A DNA stretch of 64,000 bases from contig NZ_FNUB01000005.1 of assembly GCF_900105985.1 (NCBI RefSeq), forward strand, positions 3,100,001 to 3,164,000, in the 5' to 3' direction. The stretch's first letter is position 1. Every line of letters begins with the position of its first letter. Positions 42,777 through 52,457 of the stretch are shown here, one piece after another. Origin of the DNA: Tenacibaculum sp. MAR_2010_89 (GTDB lineage Bacteria; Bacteroidota; Bacteroidia; Flavobacteriales; Flavobacteriaceae). The position numbers were made by a program, and so were the translations under genes. A model generated the notes under the pieces. That model saw nothing but the letters and a program-made list of their open reading frames with translations, had not been told where the DNA came from and made no database searches.

Positions 42777-43478
42777 TTAACTTATCTTGAATTCTAACCC
42801 AATTCCTCTTGAACTTTCAATAGTAATGTTTGGATCCTTTTTAAAATATTTACGTAGTCTACTTATAAAAACGTCCATACTTCTACCAGAGAAAAAATCA
42901 TCGTTTTTCCAAACAGCATTTAAAATTGCTTCTCTTTTTAAAAGTTGATTTTTGTGCTTAAATAAAAACAATATTAATTCAGTTTCTTTTTCTGTTAATT
43001 TTTGTATAGAATCATTAAAAGTCAATTCTAATCTTTGTGTATCAAAAGTATAAAAACCTATAAGCATTTTAGACTCGATATCTTTTTTTACTACTTTAGT
43101 ATTTGTTCTTTTTAAGATATTATGTAATCGTAATACTAACTCATCTGCTTCAAAAGGTTTTACGATATAATCATCTGCCCCTAATTTTAATCCTTTTAGC
43201 TTATCTTCTTTCAACTTTCTTGCTGTTAAAAAAACAAAAGGTAACTCTGGAAACAACTTGGTAATATTTTCGGCTAAAGTAAAGCCATCCATTTTAGGCA
43301 TCATTACATCTAATACACATATATTATAGATATTAGATTTGATATTGTTTAATGCCTCTTCTCCATCTTTAAACCAAGTAACGTTATATCCAGTAATTTC
43401 TAAATACTGTTTTAAAATATTTCCAAAATCGATATCATCTTCAACCAATAATACATGGTGCTTATTCTCTTCTTTCAT
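42777..43478 (-). CDS. OmpR/PhoB-family response regulator
   Basis: A 233-residue regulator. The receiver domain has the acidic residues LLVEDD (about 10-15), the phosphorylated Asp57 in CVLDVMMPKMDG, a Thr in FLTARKL and Lys in YIVKPFEAD. The winged-helix DNA-binding domain (about 140-230) has LTEKETELILFLFKHKNQLL and RSMDVFISRLRKYFK. It lies downstream of its partner kinase on the same strand, with 2 bp between stop and start. TTAACC repeats spaced by 11-12 bp occur on both sides of the pair. Confidence 0.93.
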   Translation of the reverse strand: MKEENKHHVLLVEDDIDFGNILKQYLEITGYNVTWFKDGEEALNNIKSNIYNICVLDVMMPKMDGFTLAENITKLFPELPFVFLTARKLKEDKLKGLKLGADDYIVKPFEADELVLRLHNILKRTNTKVVKKDIESKMLIGFYTFDTQRLELTFNDSIQKLTEKETELILFLFKHKNQLLKREAILNAVWKNDDFFSGRSMDVFISRLRKYFKKDPNITIESSRGIGLEFKIS

Positions 43479-43480
43479 TT

Positions 43481-44869
43481 TTAAACTGGAATTTTAATTG
43501 TAAATGTAGTTCCTTTACCCTTTTCACTTTCAACAAGAATAGTTCCTTTATGAGCTTTAATAATTTGATTACTATAATAAAGCCCTAACCCTAAACCTTT
43601 AACATCATGTATTTCATTATTATCAACTCGATAAAATTTATCAAACAACAATTCTTGATTTTTCTTTGATATTCCAATTCCATTATCAACTATTGAAATA
43701 CATAAATTCTTATTATTTTCTATCCTGCAACTTACATTAATTTTTGTTCCACCATATTTAACAGCATTTTCTAAAATATTAAATAAGGCAGTAGTTACAA
43801 AAAACTTATCAAGAGCAATTTTGTTTTTTAAACTACAATCTCTTTCAAAGCTATTTTTTTTACTTTCAACAGATAATAAAAAATCGTTCAACACTGTATT
43901 TAAATACTGATCTATAACTATTGTTTGCTTACTTAAGCTTATTTCATGATAACCTAAACTATTATTTAACACTTGATCTATTAATTTCTGTAAACGAGTA
44001 TTTTGCCTCTCAATTGTATTTATTACTGAGTCGATGACTACTGGCTTATTCTTCACTTCTTCTTTTTTCAGCATTTTTGTTGCTAACGATAATGTTGCTA
44101 GCGGTGTTTTTAATTCATGGGTTATATTATTAATGAAATCTGTTTTTATATCTGCATTTTTCTTCTGAGTGATTAATGATTTAATTGAATAATATAACAA
44201 TGCTATAACCACTAAAAATATTAACAACGATAAAATCAATATTAATTTCATTTTACCCAAAACTATAACTTCCCACTTATCAATATTTATATAGTCTCTA
44301 CTTTCAAAATGAAGTTCATAACTAACACTTAGCTCTTTTTTATTTATTTCTCTAGAAAAAGAACGCTCAGTATGCCAATAAGAATTACTTACTTGTAACT
44401 CTTTCAAGTTTTCGAATTCTGAACCTAACAACTTAAAATCTGGGTTGTTTTTTCCTTTAAAAATTGTATCTTTTTTTCTTTCTATAACTAAAGTGATATT
44501 TTTTAAAACTTTATGAAACTTTAGATTATATCCTAATTTTTTTTTCTTTAGTTCTTCATTATATGCTTCTATATACAAAGGGTTTATTGAATCTGTTATT
44601 CTTCTTAACTCATTAACAACTTCTTTTTTTGTTAAGTTATTTAGGCTGTATTCATCCAATTTATCCATAAAGAATGTCTTCCATTTTATATTTAATGAAT
44701 CTAAACCTGGAGTATAATCATCAATTTTAGAGATAGCTTCTTTAGCTTTATTTATAAAATTCTCTTTCTTTAAATCATAAGTGTTCTTTATAAGTGTACC
44801 TTGAATTACTGATAAAGCAAGTAAACTTATAATTGAAACTATAATTAATCTGGTTATTTTATTTTTCAT
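43481..44869 (-). CDS. Membrane sensor histidine kinase partner of the OmpR-type regulator
   Basis: A 462-residue kinase with an N-terminal transmembrane helix (about 7-26), a periplasmic domain of some 180 residues and a second helix (about 208-230, MKLILILSLLIFLVVIALLY). The cytoplasmic HisKA box INNITHELKTPLATLSLAT holds the phosphorylated His near residue 250. The HATPase domain has the N box NILENAVKYGG, G1 DNGIGISKKNQ and G2 GLGLGLYYSNQ. No HAMP domain is obvious between the second helix and the His box. It is the first gene of the kinase-regulator operon and is divergent from the DUF5916 gene at 45163. Confidence 0.9.
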   Translation of the reverse strand: MKNKITRLIIVSIISLLALSVIQGTLIKNTYDLKKENFINKAKEAISKIDDYTPGLDSLNIKWKTFFMDKLDEYSLNNLTKKEVVNELRRITDSINPLYIEAYNEELKKKKLGYNLKFHKVLKNITLVIERKKDTIFKGKNNPDFKLLGSEFENLKELQVSNSYWHTERSFSREINKKELSVSYELHFESRDYINIDKWEVIVLGKMKLILILSLLIFLVVIALLYYSIKSLITQKKNADIKTDFINNITHELKTPLATLSLATKMLKKEEVKNKPVVIDSVINTIERQNTRLQKLIDQVLNNSLGYHEISLSKQTIVIDQYLNTVLNDFLLSVESKKNSFERDCSLKNKIALDKFFVTTALFNILENAVKYGGTKINVSCRIENNKNLCISIVDNGIGISKKNQELLFDKFYRVDNNEIHDVKGLGLGLYYSNQIIKAHKGTILVESEKGKGTTFTIKIPV

Positions 44870-44988
44870 TTATTACTCTATACATCTGGAATTTTTCACT
44901 AATCTTTTACTCGATTACAATGTGTATCCCTTTTTATCTACATCAAAAATATCAATAAACAAGTAACTGCATAAATAAAACTTCTTTA

Positions 44989-45005
44989 TTAACCGTTCAT
45001 TAACC
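44989..45005. promoter_or_regulatory. TTAACC direct-repeat operator, copy B
   Basis: TTAACC at 44989-44994 and 45000-45005, spaced 11 bp, about 120 bp upstream of the kinase start. The region between has no convincing -7 box; a near match (CAATGTGTA, complement of TACACATTG) lies around 44918-44926. Confidence 0.5.
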
Positions 45006-45081
45006 TTGAAACTATTACTAGATAAGGGTTTATGTAAAAAGAGAGTAAATATTAACAAAACTTCTATATATCAATAAAACA

Positions 45082-45139
45082 TTAACCTTCTCTTTAACCC
45101 TGTATTAACCAGCTTACTTATAGATCCTTCACATCTTTG
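45082..45139 (+). promoter_or_regulatory. TTAACC triple repeat and -7 box of the 45163 gene
   Basis: TTAACC at 45082-45087, 45094-45099 and 45105-45110 (spacings 12 and 11 bp). CATCTTTG at 45132-45139 is one base off TAnnTTTG and lies 21 bp after the last repeat, so that repeat occupies the place of the -33 element, as for activators that contact polymerase there. Confidence 0.6.
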
Positions 45140-45162
45140 CTTCATAATTAAAAGCTACAATT

Positions 45163-47562
45163 ATGAATTTTAAAATGCTCACGTTTGTTTTTCTATTATA
45201 CTCTTTAGGAATATATGCTCAAAAATCAATTACTACAAATACCATTTCACAACATATAAAAATAGATGGCTTATTAAACGAGGATACTTGGAAAACTCAT
45301 CTAAAAAAAGTTCAATTAAAACAACTAAGTCCTAATAACGGAAATTTACATTCAAATGCTTCAAAAATTGCCATTACAAATGATGATTCTTTTTTTTATA
45401 TAGCTGCAGAATTATCATCTCCATCGATTACCAATATATTAACTTCTAGAGATGATGTTGGTACCTCTGATTACTTTGGGTTTATGATAGATTTATTTGG
45501 TGCCAACAGAGAAGCTTGGGCATTTTTAGTAACTCCAGCAAATGTACAAACAGATATTAAACTAACTCCTAATGGAAATTACGGAGAATGGAATGCAGTA
45601 TGGGAAAGTGCTGTAAAAATATATGATGATAAATGGACTATAGAACTTAAAATTCCTTTTAATAGTTTACGTTTCCCTAAAAAAGACTTTTCAAACATTA
45701 CAATTAATTTTGAACGTTTTGATGCAGTTAACAATGAAAATTCTTTTTGGAATTACATTAATCCAAACATTAATGGCCTTTTAAATCAGTTTGGTGACCT
45801 TAAAGGTTTAAAAAACGTAAGTCCTCCTATAAATTTATCATTTAACCCTTTTGTTTCAATGATTAATGAGAAAACCCCTAACAAACTAAATACCTACACT
45901 TTTACTGGAGGACTTGATTTAAAATATGTACATAATAATGCATATACTATTGATGTTTCTTTAATTCCTGATTTTAGTCAAGCCTTGTCCGATAATCAGG
46001 TTTTTAACCTTTCACCTTTCGAAATTAGATTTAATGAAAACAGACAGTTTTTTGTTGAAGGAGCTGAAATTTTTGATAAAGGAGGCTATTTATATACACG
46101 TAGAATTGGAGGAACTCCAGTCAATAAAAATAATTTTAATATTGAAAAAAATGAAGAAATAATAAACAATCCTATATCTTCAAATATCATAAACTTATTA
46201 AAATTTACTGGGAAAACTGAAAAAGGGTTATCTATTGGTATATTAAATGGTATTACAAGTAAAAGTGAGGCAACTGTTAAGAATACAGTAACCAATGAAA
46301 CTATGAATATTGAAACCAATCCGTTAACTAACTATAATTCAATTGTAATTGATAAAACTTTAAAAAACAATTCGTTTTTAACTTTTATAAACAATTCAGT
46401 AATTAGAAATGGAAATACTTATGATTCAAATTTAAGTGCGTTACTATACAGATGGTATAATAAAAAAAGGACGTATTCTATGTACTTTAAAAAAGCCCTT
46501 TCTCAAAAATATTATGCTAATTTAGAGAATCAATTTGGTCATGAATATTATGCTTCATTATCAAAAATAAGTGGAAAATGGACAGGAAACGTTTCTTTTT
46601 ATTTGTTAGATGATACTTTTGATAATAATGACTTTGGATATCTTCCTAGAAACAACCAATTAACATTAAAATCAAATATAACTTACAATAATAATAATCC
46701 TAAAAAAACATTTTCTCAATATCGAATTAATTTACAGCATTCTCGTAAATATTATTATACTTTATTAGAAAATGAACAAACATATTATAAATTAAATACG
46801 AGTGCTACTTTTAAAAAAAATAATCATAAAGCCTATGCTGTATTTACCTATGCTGAAAAAGGTAAAAACTTTTACGAACCACGTCTTAAAGATAGATATT
46901 TTAACAAACCCGGTTTTACTGAAACAGTGTTAGAATATCAAACTAATAGAAATAAAAATTTATATTTTGCTGCTTATTTTGTTGCTGTGAATTATTTGAA
47001 TTCTGATATATACACCAATGAAATTGTAACAGGATATGGGGTAAGATGCCGTTTAGGACAACACTTATTTTTTAAATTAGAACAAGATTTAACAAAGAAC
47101 CCAAGTAGTGCTGGATACATAACTCAACAAGGAAGTGATATTATTTTTGGTAAGCGTAGTATTAAAGAACTTACAAACTCATTACATGTAAATTATGCTA
47201 TAAACGCTAAACTAAACATATCAACAAGGCTACGTCATTATTGGATTCAGGTAGATTATGATAAACAATTTACATTATTAAACGATGGAAATTTAACTAC
47301 CAATAATTACACTATTAATCCAAATAACTATGATGAAAACTACAATAACTTTACTATTGATTTTATCGCTAAATGGCAATTTGCTCCTGCTAGTGAAATT
47401 AGTTTAGGGTACAAATTAGGTTCAAATTTTTATAATAATGATGTAAAGTCTTCTTATTTCAGTAATTTAAAATCAACCTTAAAAGAAGACAGTAGTAATA
47501 CTATGTCATTAAAAATGACTTACTTTTTAGATTTCAATAAAATAAAAGAAAAACTTTTTTAA
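45163..47562 (+). CDS. DUF5916 outer-membrane protein with N-terminal CBM9-like domain, copy 2
   Basis: A 799-residue protein with a signal peptide ending GIYAQ. The CBM9-like domain (about 20-205) shows HIKIDGLLNEDTWKTHL, DYFGFMIDLFGANREAWAFL and ERFDAVNNENSFWNYI; the DUF5916 barrel (about 215-799) has IDVSLIPDFSQALSDNQVFN, the hallmark FNENRQFFVEGAEIFDK and long Tyr/Asn-rich strands with a terminal Phe. It probably forms an outer-membrane barrel that binds a glycan or related ligand. It is divergent from the OmpR-type two-component operon and is preceded by three TTAACC repeats, which suggests activation by that regulator. Confidence 0.85.
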   Translation: MNFKMLTFVFLLYSLGIYAQKSITTNTISQHIKIDGLLNEDTWKTHLKKVQLKQLSPNNGNLHSNASKIAITNDDSFFYIAAELSSPSITNILTSRDDVGTSDYFGFMIDLFGANREAWAFLVTPANVQTDIKLTPNGNYGEWNAVWESAVKIYDDKWTIELKIPFNSLRFPKKDFSNITINFERFDAVNNENSFWNYINPNINGLLNQFGDLKGLKNVSPPINLSFNPFVSMINEKTPNKLNTYTFTGGLDLKYVHNNAYTIDVSLIPDFSQALSDNQVFNLSPFEIRFNENRQFFVEGAEIFDKGGYLYTRRIGGTPVNKNNFNIEKNEEIINNPISSNIINLLKFTGKTEKGLSIGILNGITSKSEATVKNTVTNETMNIETNPLTNYNSIVIDKTLKNNSFLTFINNSVIRNGNTYDSNLSALLYRWYNKKRTYSMYFKKALSQKYYANLENQFGHEYYASLSKISGKWTGNVSFYLLDDTFDNNDFGYLPRNNQLTLKSNITYNNNNPKKTFSQYRINLQHSRKYYYTLLENEQTYYKLNTSATFKKNNHKAYAVFTYAEKGKNFYEPRLKDRYFNKPGFTETVLEYQTNRNKNLYFAAYFVAVNYLNSDIYTNEIVTGYGVRCRLGQHLFFKLEQDLTKNPSSAGYITQQGSDIIFGKRSIKELTNSLHVNYAINAKLNISTRLRHYWIQVDYDKQFTLLNDGNLTTNNYTINPNNYDENYNNFTIDFIAKWQFAPASEISLGYKLGSNFYNNDVKSSYFSNLKSTLKEDSSNTMSLKMTYFLDFNKIKEKLF

Positions 47563-47564
47563 CT

Positions 47565-47600
47565 AAAAAAGCTCATTAACTATAGTTAATGAGCTTTTTT
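47565..47600. terminator. Bidirectional terminator between the 45163 gene and hemF
   Basis: AAAAAAGCTCATTAAC (47565-47580), TATA, GTTAATGAGCTTTTTT (47585-47600), a perfect 16-bp inverted repeat serving the two convergent genes. Confidence 0.92.
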
Positions 47601-48505
47601 TATTGTACCCATTGTTTAGGAGTTGCTAAAACTGACAAAAGTTTAGCTTCTTCTGAATTTTCTTCAGGATGATGATTATATTTCCATTGAACTACTGGAG
47701 GTAAACTCATTAAAATACTTTCTATACGACCATTCGTTTTTAAACCAAACAACGTTCCTCTATCATGTACTAAATTAAACTCTACATAACGTCCTCTCCT
47801 TACCTCTTGCCAATCTTTATGTTCCTTTTGATATTCTATAGCCTTTCTTTTCTCAACAATTGGCACATATGAATTCAAAAAACTATTTCCAACTTCAGTT
47901 ACAAACTTATATCTGTCTTGGATAGAAAACTTTTCATTCTCCTTTAAATAGTCAAAAAATAACCCTCCTATACCTCTTGCTTCATTTCTATGAGCATTCC
48001 AAAAATAATTATCACAAGTTTCTTTAAACTTAGGATAAAAAGATTCATCATGCTTATCACAAGCCTCTTTACATACTGAATGAAAATGAACAGCATCTTC
48101 ATCGAATAAATAATAAGGAGTTAAATCTTGTCCACCTCCAAACCATTGAGTTACTATTTCTCCTTTCGAATCATACATCTCAAAATAACGCCAATTAGCA
48201 TGAACAGTAGGTACAAATGGGTTTATTGGATGTAGTACTAAACTTAAACCACATGCAAAAAAATTTCCTTCTTCTACTCCAAACTGTTTTCTTAAAACTT
48301 CTGGTAATTCACCATGTACAGCAGATATGTTTACACCTCCTTTTTCAAAAACGTTTCCGTTTTCAATTACACGAGTTCTACCTCCACCACCTTCTGCTCT
48401 TTTCCATAAATCTTCTTGAAACTTAGCTTTTCCATCTACTTCCTCTAATTTAGAAGTTATAGTATCTTGTAACCTTTCTATATATGCGTAAAAAGTATCT
48501 TTCAT
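47600..48505 (-). CDS. hemF: Oxygen-dependent coproporphyrinogen III oxidase
   Basis: A protein of 301 residues from the ATG preceding KDTFYAYIERLQ; the longer TTG start is covered by the -7 box TATTTTTG and is rejected. HemF oxidatively decarboxylates coproporphyrinogen III to protoporphyrinogen IX using O2. Signatures: GGGGRTRVIENGNVFEKGGV, LSLVLHPINPFVPTVHANWR, YFEMYDS, and WFGGGQDLTPYY with later FDYLKENEKF and GRYVEFNLVHDRGTLFGL. All catalytic segments are present. It lies at the downstream end of the heme region. Confidence 0.96.
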   Translation of the reverse strand: MKDTFYAYIERLQDTITSKLEEVDGKAKFQEDLWKRAEGGGGRTRVIENGNVFEKGGVNISAVHGELPEVLRKQFGVEEGNFFACGLSLVLHPINPFVPTVHANWRYFEMYDSKGEIVTQWFGGGQDLTPYYLFDEDAVHFHSVCKEACDKHDESFYPKFKETCDNYFWNAHRNEARGIGGLFFDYLKENEKFSIQDRYKFVTEVGNSFLNSYVPIVEKRKAIEYQKEHKDWQEVRRGRYVEFNLVHDRGTLFGLKTNGRIESILMSLPPVVQWKYNHHPEENSEEAKLLSVLATPKQWVQ

Positions 48506-48523
48506 TTTTGTAATCTTAAAAGG

Positions 48524-48531
48524 CAAAAATA
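48524..48531 (-). promoter_or_regulatory. -7 box of hemF
   Basis: The complement reads TATTTTTG, matching TAnnTTTG, with about 15 nt to the ATG complement at 48505. It overlaps the end of the EI24 gene and the alternative TTG start. Confidence 0.45.
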
Positions 48532-48532
48532 A

Positions 48533-49279
48533 CTATTCTGTTAATTCCTTTACTCTAATTTCTTTAATAGTTTCAGTGGTTGCTGCTGTAACTGATAATG
48601 GTAACACTAATATAACACCTACTATTGGGATTAATAAAAAAAGTATAAATACAATTCCATTACCTATTGCTAGTCCTTTATGTTTTTTTACAAACTCAAC
48701 ACTCTCTTTGTATTTTAAATGACGTTCAAGTGTGTAATCCATATTTCCAAACCCAGCATAATAAGCCTGCATTAAAAACAGAATAACTGTAGAAAATATA
48801 CCTATTATTGGTATTAAGCTTAATAATAAAATTGGTATTGTTAATAATAACTCCTTAGTTAAATTTCTTACATTAATTCTTATCCCCCTTACAAGTTGTT
48901 CTTGAAATGATGTTTTTCTATGCGAATGATTTTTTCCTTTATAATACTCTTCAATTTTTTCAGAAACTGGACTCATAAATGGTGCTGAAAGTGCCATAAC
49001 AACATGTTTATACAAAACAAGGCCGACTACTAAAATCAATAATCCGCTAAAAAAAGTACTAATAACTTCAAATGCTCCCTTTCCAAATTCCCATTGCCAA
49101 ATATTAGAAATATAATGACCAATATTATCTGATAAAGAATAGGCCAAGAAGCCAATTAAACTAGCAGTTAAAACACTAATAATTATAGGAATAGTAAAAA
49201 ACCTCCATAGCTTTAGTTTTGATATTAATTGAAAAGCTCCAAAGTATGCTCTTACCCCTCTAAATATATTTTGAATCAT
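48533..49279 (-). CDS. EI24/CysZ-like membrane protein
   Basis: A protein of 248 residues when started at the ATG preceding IQNIFRGVRAY. Four or more transmembrane helices: about 25-45, 65-95 (FEVISTFFSGLLILVVGLVL), 140-170 and 205-235. The ALSAPFMSPVSEKIEEY loop and the layout match the EI24 domain family, which includes sulfate transporter CysZ of E. coli. A sulfate role is possible but not proven. It lies between the thioredoxin-like gene and hemF on the same strand. Confidence 0.75.
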   Translation of the reverse strand: MIQNIFRGVRAYFGAFQLISKLKLWRFFTIPIIISVLTASLIGFLAYSLSDNIGHYISNIWQWEFGKGAFEVISTFFSGLLILVVGLVLYKHVVMALSAPFMSPVSEKIEEYYKGKNHSHRKTSFQEQLVRGIRINVRNLTKELLLTIPILLLSLIPIIGIFSTVILFLMQAYYAGFGNMDYTLERHLKYKESVEFVKKHKGLAIGNGIVFILFLLIPIVGVILVLPLSVTAATTETIKEIRVKELTE

Positions 49280-49300
49280 AACCACAATTTATTTTGATAT

Positions 49301-49346
49301 AAAAATACAAACCTCTTTCTATATATAGAAAGAGGTTTGTATTTTT
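49301..49346 (-). terminator. Long-stem terminator of the thioredoxin-like gene
   Basis: AAAAATACAAACCTCTTTCT (49301-49320) and its reverse complement (49327-49346) around ATATAT give a perfect inverted repeat of about 23 bp per arm, one of the longest here. It ends the 49362 gene upstream of the EI24 gene. Confidence 0.88.
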
Positions 49347-49361
49347 TGTAAAAATTTACTA

Positions 49362-49979
49362 TTACTGTAAAACAGGCTTAAGAAATTCTTCTAATTGCTT
49401 TTCATTTATTTTGTTTACTTCATCCCATCCCATTTTTTTAGACGGCGATGCAGCTCCCCTTTTAAAGTTAATTATTTGCTTATCTTTTGAAATTAAATAT
49501 GCAGTAGGATAATCTAACTTATGGATAAATCCATTAATTGTTACTGTAGATTTATCTGAATTCTCTTCTGAAGAAGCTACTAACTGTATTCTTTTATCTA
49601 ATTTTTTAGCCATTCTTTCAGCTCCTTTTTTCTGATCCCAGAAAAGCATAACGAACTCCATTTGTCCATTATATTTCTCAACCATTTTATTAAGAGCAGG
49701 TATTTCTCCCCAACAAGGAGCACACCAGGTTGCAGCAACTATTAATAAAATTGGTTTATCAACTTTATCAGTGCTTATAACTTTTCCATCAATTGTAGTA
49801 AAATCGTAATTAGATACATATTTACCTTTTACACAATTTTCAACAATGTCATTTAGCATAGCTGCATCTTTACTAGGGCTAACTATACAATCATTAACTG
49901 CATCTTTATAAAATTCTTTTGCTTGGGAAAAGCTAATTTGAACAGTTAAGGTTAATAATACAAGTAATAATTTCTTCAT
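49362..49979 (-). CDS. TlpA/thioredoxin-like exported protein
   Basis: A 205-residue protein with a signal peptide ending SFSQ. The thioredoxin fold of the TlpA/ResA group shows LLIVAATWCAPCWGEIPAL with redox cysteines 86 and 89 in the CxxC motif. Two more cysteines at about 31 and 49 lie in the N-terminal extension. It probably reduces periplasmic disulfides, for example for cytochrome c maturation, which would fit a heme gene neighbourhood; the exact partner is not shown. A cis-Pro in DYPTAYLIS completes the fold. Confidence 0.85.
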   Translation of the reverse strand: MKKLLLVLLTLTVQISFSQAKEFYKDAVNDCIVSPSKDAAMLNDIVENCVKGKYVSNYDFTTIDGKVISTDKVDKPILLIVAATWCAPCWGEIPALNKMVEKYNGQMEFVMLFWDQKKGAERMAKKLDKRIQLVASSEENSDKSTVTINGFIHKLDYPTAYLISKDKQIINFKRGAASPSKKMGWDEVNKINEKQLEEFLKPVLQ

Positions 49980-50018
49980 GATTAATTATTTAAGGGGCTG
50001 TAATATATTAAATAATAT

Positions 50019-51044
50019 TTAAATTTTATATTCTTTTACCGCGTCAATAAATGCTTTTGCATTTTCTAACGGAATATTAGGTAAAATTCCATGCCCCAAG
50101 TTAACAATATATTTGTCTTTACCAAACTCATTTATCATTTGGTTTACCATTTTTTTTATTTCAGCCGGTGGAGACAGTAATCTAGAGGGGTCAAAATTAC
50201 CTTGCAATGTAATATTTCCACCTGTTAAATAACGAGCATTTCTTGCAGAACATGTCCAATCTACTCCTAGGGCTGACGCGTTTGACTTGGCCATTTTATC
50301 TAACGCAAACCAACATCCTTTACCAAAAGCAATCACTGGAGCATCATCTTTTAATGCTTCTATTATTTGATTAATGTACTGCCATGAAAATTCTTGATAA
50401 TCAGTTGGAGATAACATTCCTCCCCATGAATCAAAAACCTGTACAGCATTTACACCTGCCTTTACCTTTGCTTTTAAATAAGCTATTGTGGTCTCTGTTA
50501 TCTTAGTAAGCAATTCATGTGCCAAAATTGGTTGCGTAAAACAAAACTCTTTTGCTTTATCGAAGTTTTTAGAACCCTGACCTTGTACCATATAACATAA
50601 AATTGTCCATGGAGAGCCCGCAAACCCTATCAAAGGTATTTCGTCGTTTAATTTTTCTTTAGTTGCCTTAATAGCCTCCATAACATACCCTAATTCTTCA
50701 TTTACATCTGGTACAATTACCTGATCTAAACTTTTTCTGTCTCTAATTGGGTTTGGTAAATATGGTCCAAAATCTGGTTTCATTTGAACCTCTACATTCA
50801 TTGCTTGAGGCACAACTAAAATATCTGAAAATAAGATAGCGGCATCCATTCCGTATCTTCTAATTGGCTGTACTGTTATTTCTGAAGCTAGCTCAGGAGT
50901 TCTACAACGCGTAAAGAAATCATACTTTTTTCTAATCTCAATAAACTCTGGTAAATATCTCCCCGCTTGACGCATCATCCATACCGGTGGACGATCAACT
51001 GTTTCACCTTTTAAGGCTCTTAAAAATAAATCGTTTTTTATCAT
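50019..51044 (-). CDS. hemE: Uroporphyrinogen decarboxylase
   Basis: A 341-residue enzyme that decarboxylates uroporphyrinogen III four times to coproporphyrinogen III. The N-terminal signature [16 protein letters not shown] (about 20-35), the [16 protein letters not shown] loop and the C-terminal [19 protein letters not shown] are the family signatures; the catalytic Asp lies in [10 protein letters not shown]. Length and residues are normal. It is downstream of hemL in the heme cluster, with 91 bp between them. Confidence 0.97.
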   Translation of the reverse strand: MIKNDLFLRALKGETVDRPPVWMMRQAGRYLPEFIEIRKKYDFFTRCRTPELASEITVQPIRRYGMDAAILFSDILVVPQAMNVEVQMKPDFGPYLPNPIRDRKSLDQVIVPDVNEELGYVMEAIKATKEKLNDEIPLIGFAGSPWTILCYMVQGQGSKNFDKAKEFCFTQPILAHELLTKITETTIAYLKAKVKAGVNAVQVFDSWGGMLSPTDYQEFSWQYINQIIEALKDDAPVIAFGKGCWFALDKMAKSNASALGVDWTCSARNARYLTGGNITLQGNFDPSRLLSPPAEIKKMVNQMINEFGKDKYIVNLGHGILPNIPLENAKAFIDAVKEYKI

Positions 51045-51135
51045 TTTATATCTCTACGTCATTACGAATATAATAAAGTATTTTTATTTTTATAAATATA
51101 CTTTTGTTTGCTTTATTAGTAACAACTATTTTTTA

Positions 51136-52425
51136 TTACATTTTTGACACTGCTTCCATTGATTTATCAATGGCTTGAGTTATTTTTTGAATATCTTTTT
51201 CTGAAATTGCTGAAGATAAAAACCAAGCTTCAAATTGAGAAGGTGGTAAAAACACCCCATTTTTTATCATTTCCCAAAAGAATACTGCAAACTTTTTAGT
51301 ATCTGAAGTTTGTGCTTCTTCAAAATTTGTTACTTTTTTAGAAGAAAAGAATGGATTTATCATAGATCCAAATCTATTTACGGTAATTTCAACACCATAT
51401 TTCTTTGCTGATTCTAATAAGAAAACTTCAATAATCTGTGCTATTTCATTAAACTTCTCGTATGGGTTTTGCTTTTTTAACTCTGTTAAAGTTGAAATTC
51501 CTGCAGCCATAGCAATTGGGTTTCCACTCAAAGTTCCTGCTTGATACATTCCTCCTAGTGGTGCCACCATTTCCATGATTTCATTTCGAGCGCCATATGC
51601 TCCTACTGGGAAACCTCCTCCTATTACTTTTCCTAAACAAGTAATATCAGCTTCTACATCAAATAACTCTTGTGCTCCTCCGAATTTAGAACGGAAACCA
51701 GTCATAACTTCATCTACAATTAATAAAGCTCCTTTACTTTCTAAATATTCTTTTAATTCTTTTAAAAAGTTATTTTGAGGAGTTACTACTCCCATATTAC
51801 CAGCAACAGGTTCTAAAATAACTCCTGCAATATCATCATGAGCTTCAAAATGTGCTTTCACACTTTCGATATCATTATAATTAGCTATTAAAGTATTTTT
51901 AACTGCTCCTTCTGGTACGCCTTTACTTCCTGGTAAACTTAATGTAGCTAAACCAGAACCAGCTGCTACTAATAAAGCATCTTGATGCCCATGATAACAA
52001 CCTGCAAATTTGATTACTTTGTCTTTACCTGTAAAAGCTCTTGCTAAACGTATTCCACTTAATACCGCTTCGGTTCCTGAATTTACAAAACGAACTTTAT
52101 CCATTCCTGGAAAAGCATCACAAACAATTTTAGCTAATTTAATTTCGTTACTTGTTGAAGCTCCAAACGAGTATCCGTTTTTTAATGCCTTTGTTATTGA
52201 TTTTTGTACTTTTTTATGACGATGTCCTAAAATCATAGGTCCGTACGATAATACTAAATCAACATATGTATTGCCATCAACATCTATTATTTTACTTCCT
52301 TTTGCTTTTTTTATGAATAAAGGGTTTCCTCCTACTGAAGAAAATGCACGAACAGGAGAATTTACAGCTCCTACTAAATTTTCTAATCCTTTATTATATA
52401 GTTTTTGTGATTTTTTAAATTTCAT
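51136..52425 (-). CDS. hemL: Glutamate-1-semialdehyde 2,1-aminomutase
   Basis: A 429-residue class III aminotransferase. It converts glutamate-1-semialdehyde to 5-aminolevulinate with pyridoxal phosphate. VNSPVRAFSSVGGNPLFI (N-terminus), RFVNSGTEAVLSGIRLARA, the cofactor Asp in LIVDEVMTGFR and the Schiff-base Lys266 in CLGKVIGGGFPVGAYG are all visible. It is in the C5 pathway with hemA, which makes the semialdehyde. A tandem palindrome lies between it and hemB. Confidence 0.97.
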   Translation of the reverse strand: MKFKKSQKLYNKGLENLVGAVNSPVRAFSSVGGNPLFIKKAKGSKIIDVDGNTYVDLVLSYGPMILGHRHKKVQKSITKALKNGYSFGASTSNEIKLAKIVCDAFPGMDKVRFVNSGTEAVLSGIRLARAFTGKDKVIKFAGCYHGHQDALLVAAGSGLATLSLPGSKGVPEGAVKNTLIANYNDIESVKAHFEAHDDIAGVILEPVAGNMGVVTPQNNFLKELKEYLESKGALLIVDEVMTGFRSKFGGAQELFDVEADITCLGKVIGGGFPVGAYGARNEIMEMVAPLGGMYQAGTLSGNPIAMAAGISTLTELKKQNPYEKFNEIAQIIEVFLLESAKKYGVEITVNRFGSMINPFFSSKKVTNFEEAQTSDTKKFAVFFWEMIKNGVFLPPSQFEAWFLSSAISEKDIQKITQAIDKSMEAVSKM

Positions 52426-52457
52426 CTTTAATATTTTTAGTCGCTACTTAATGGATT

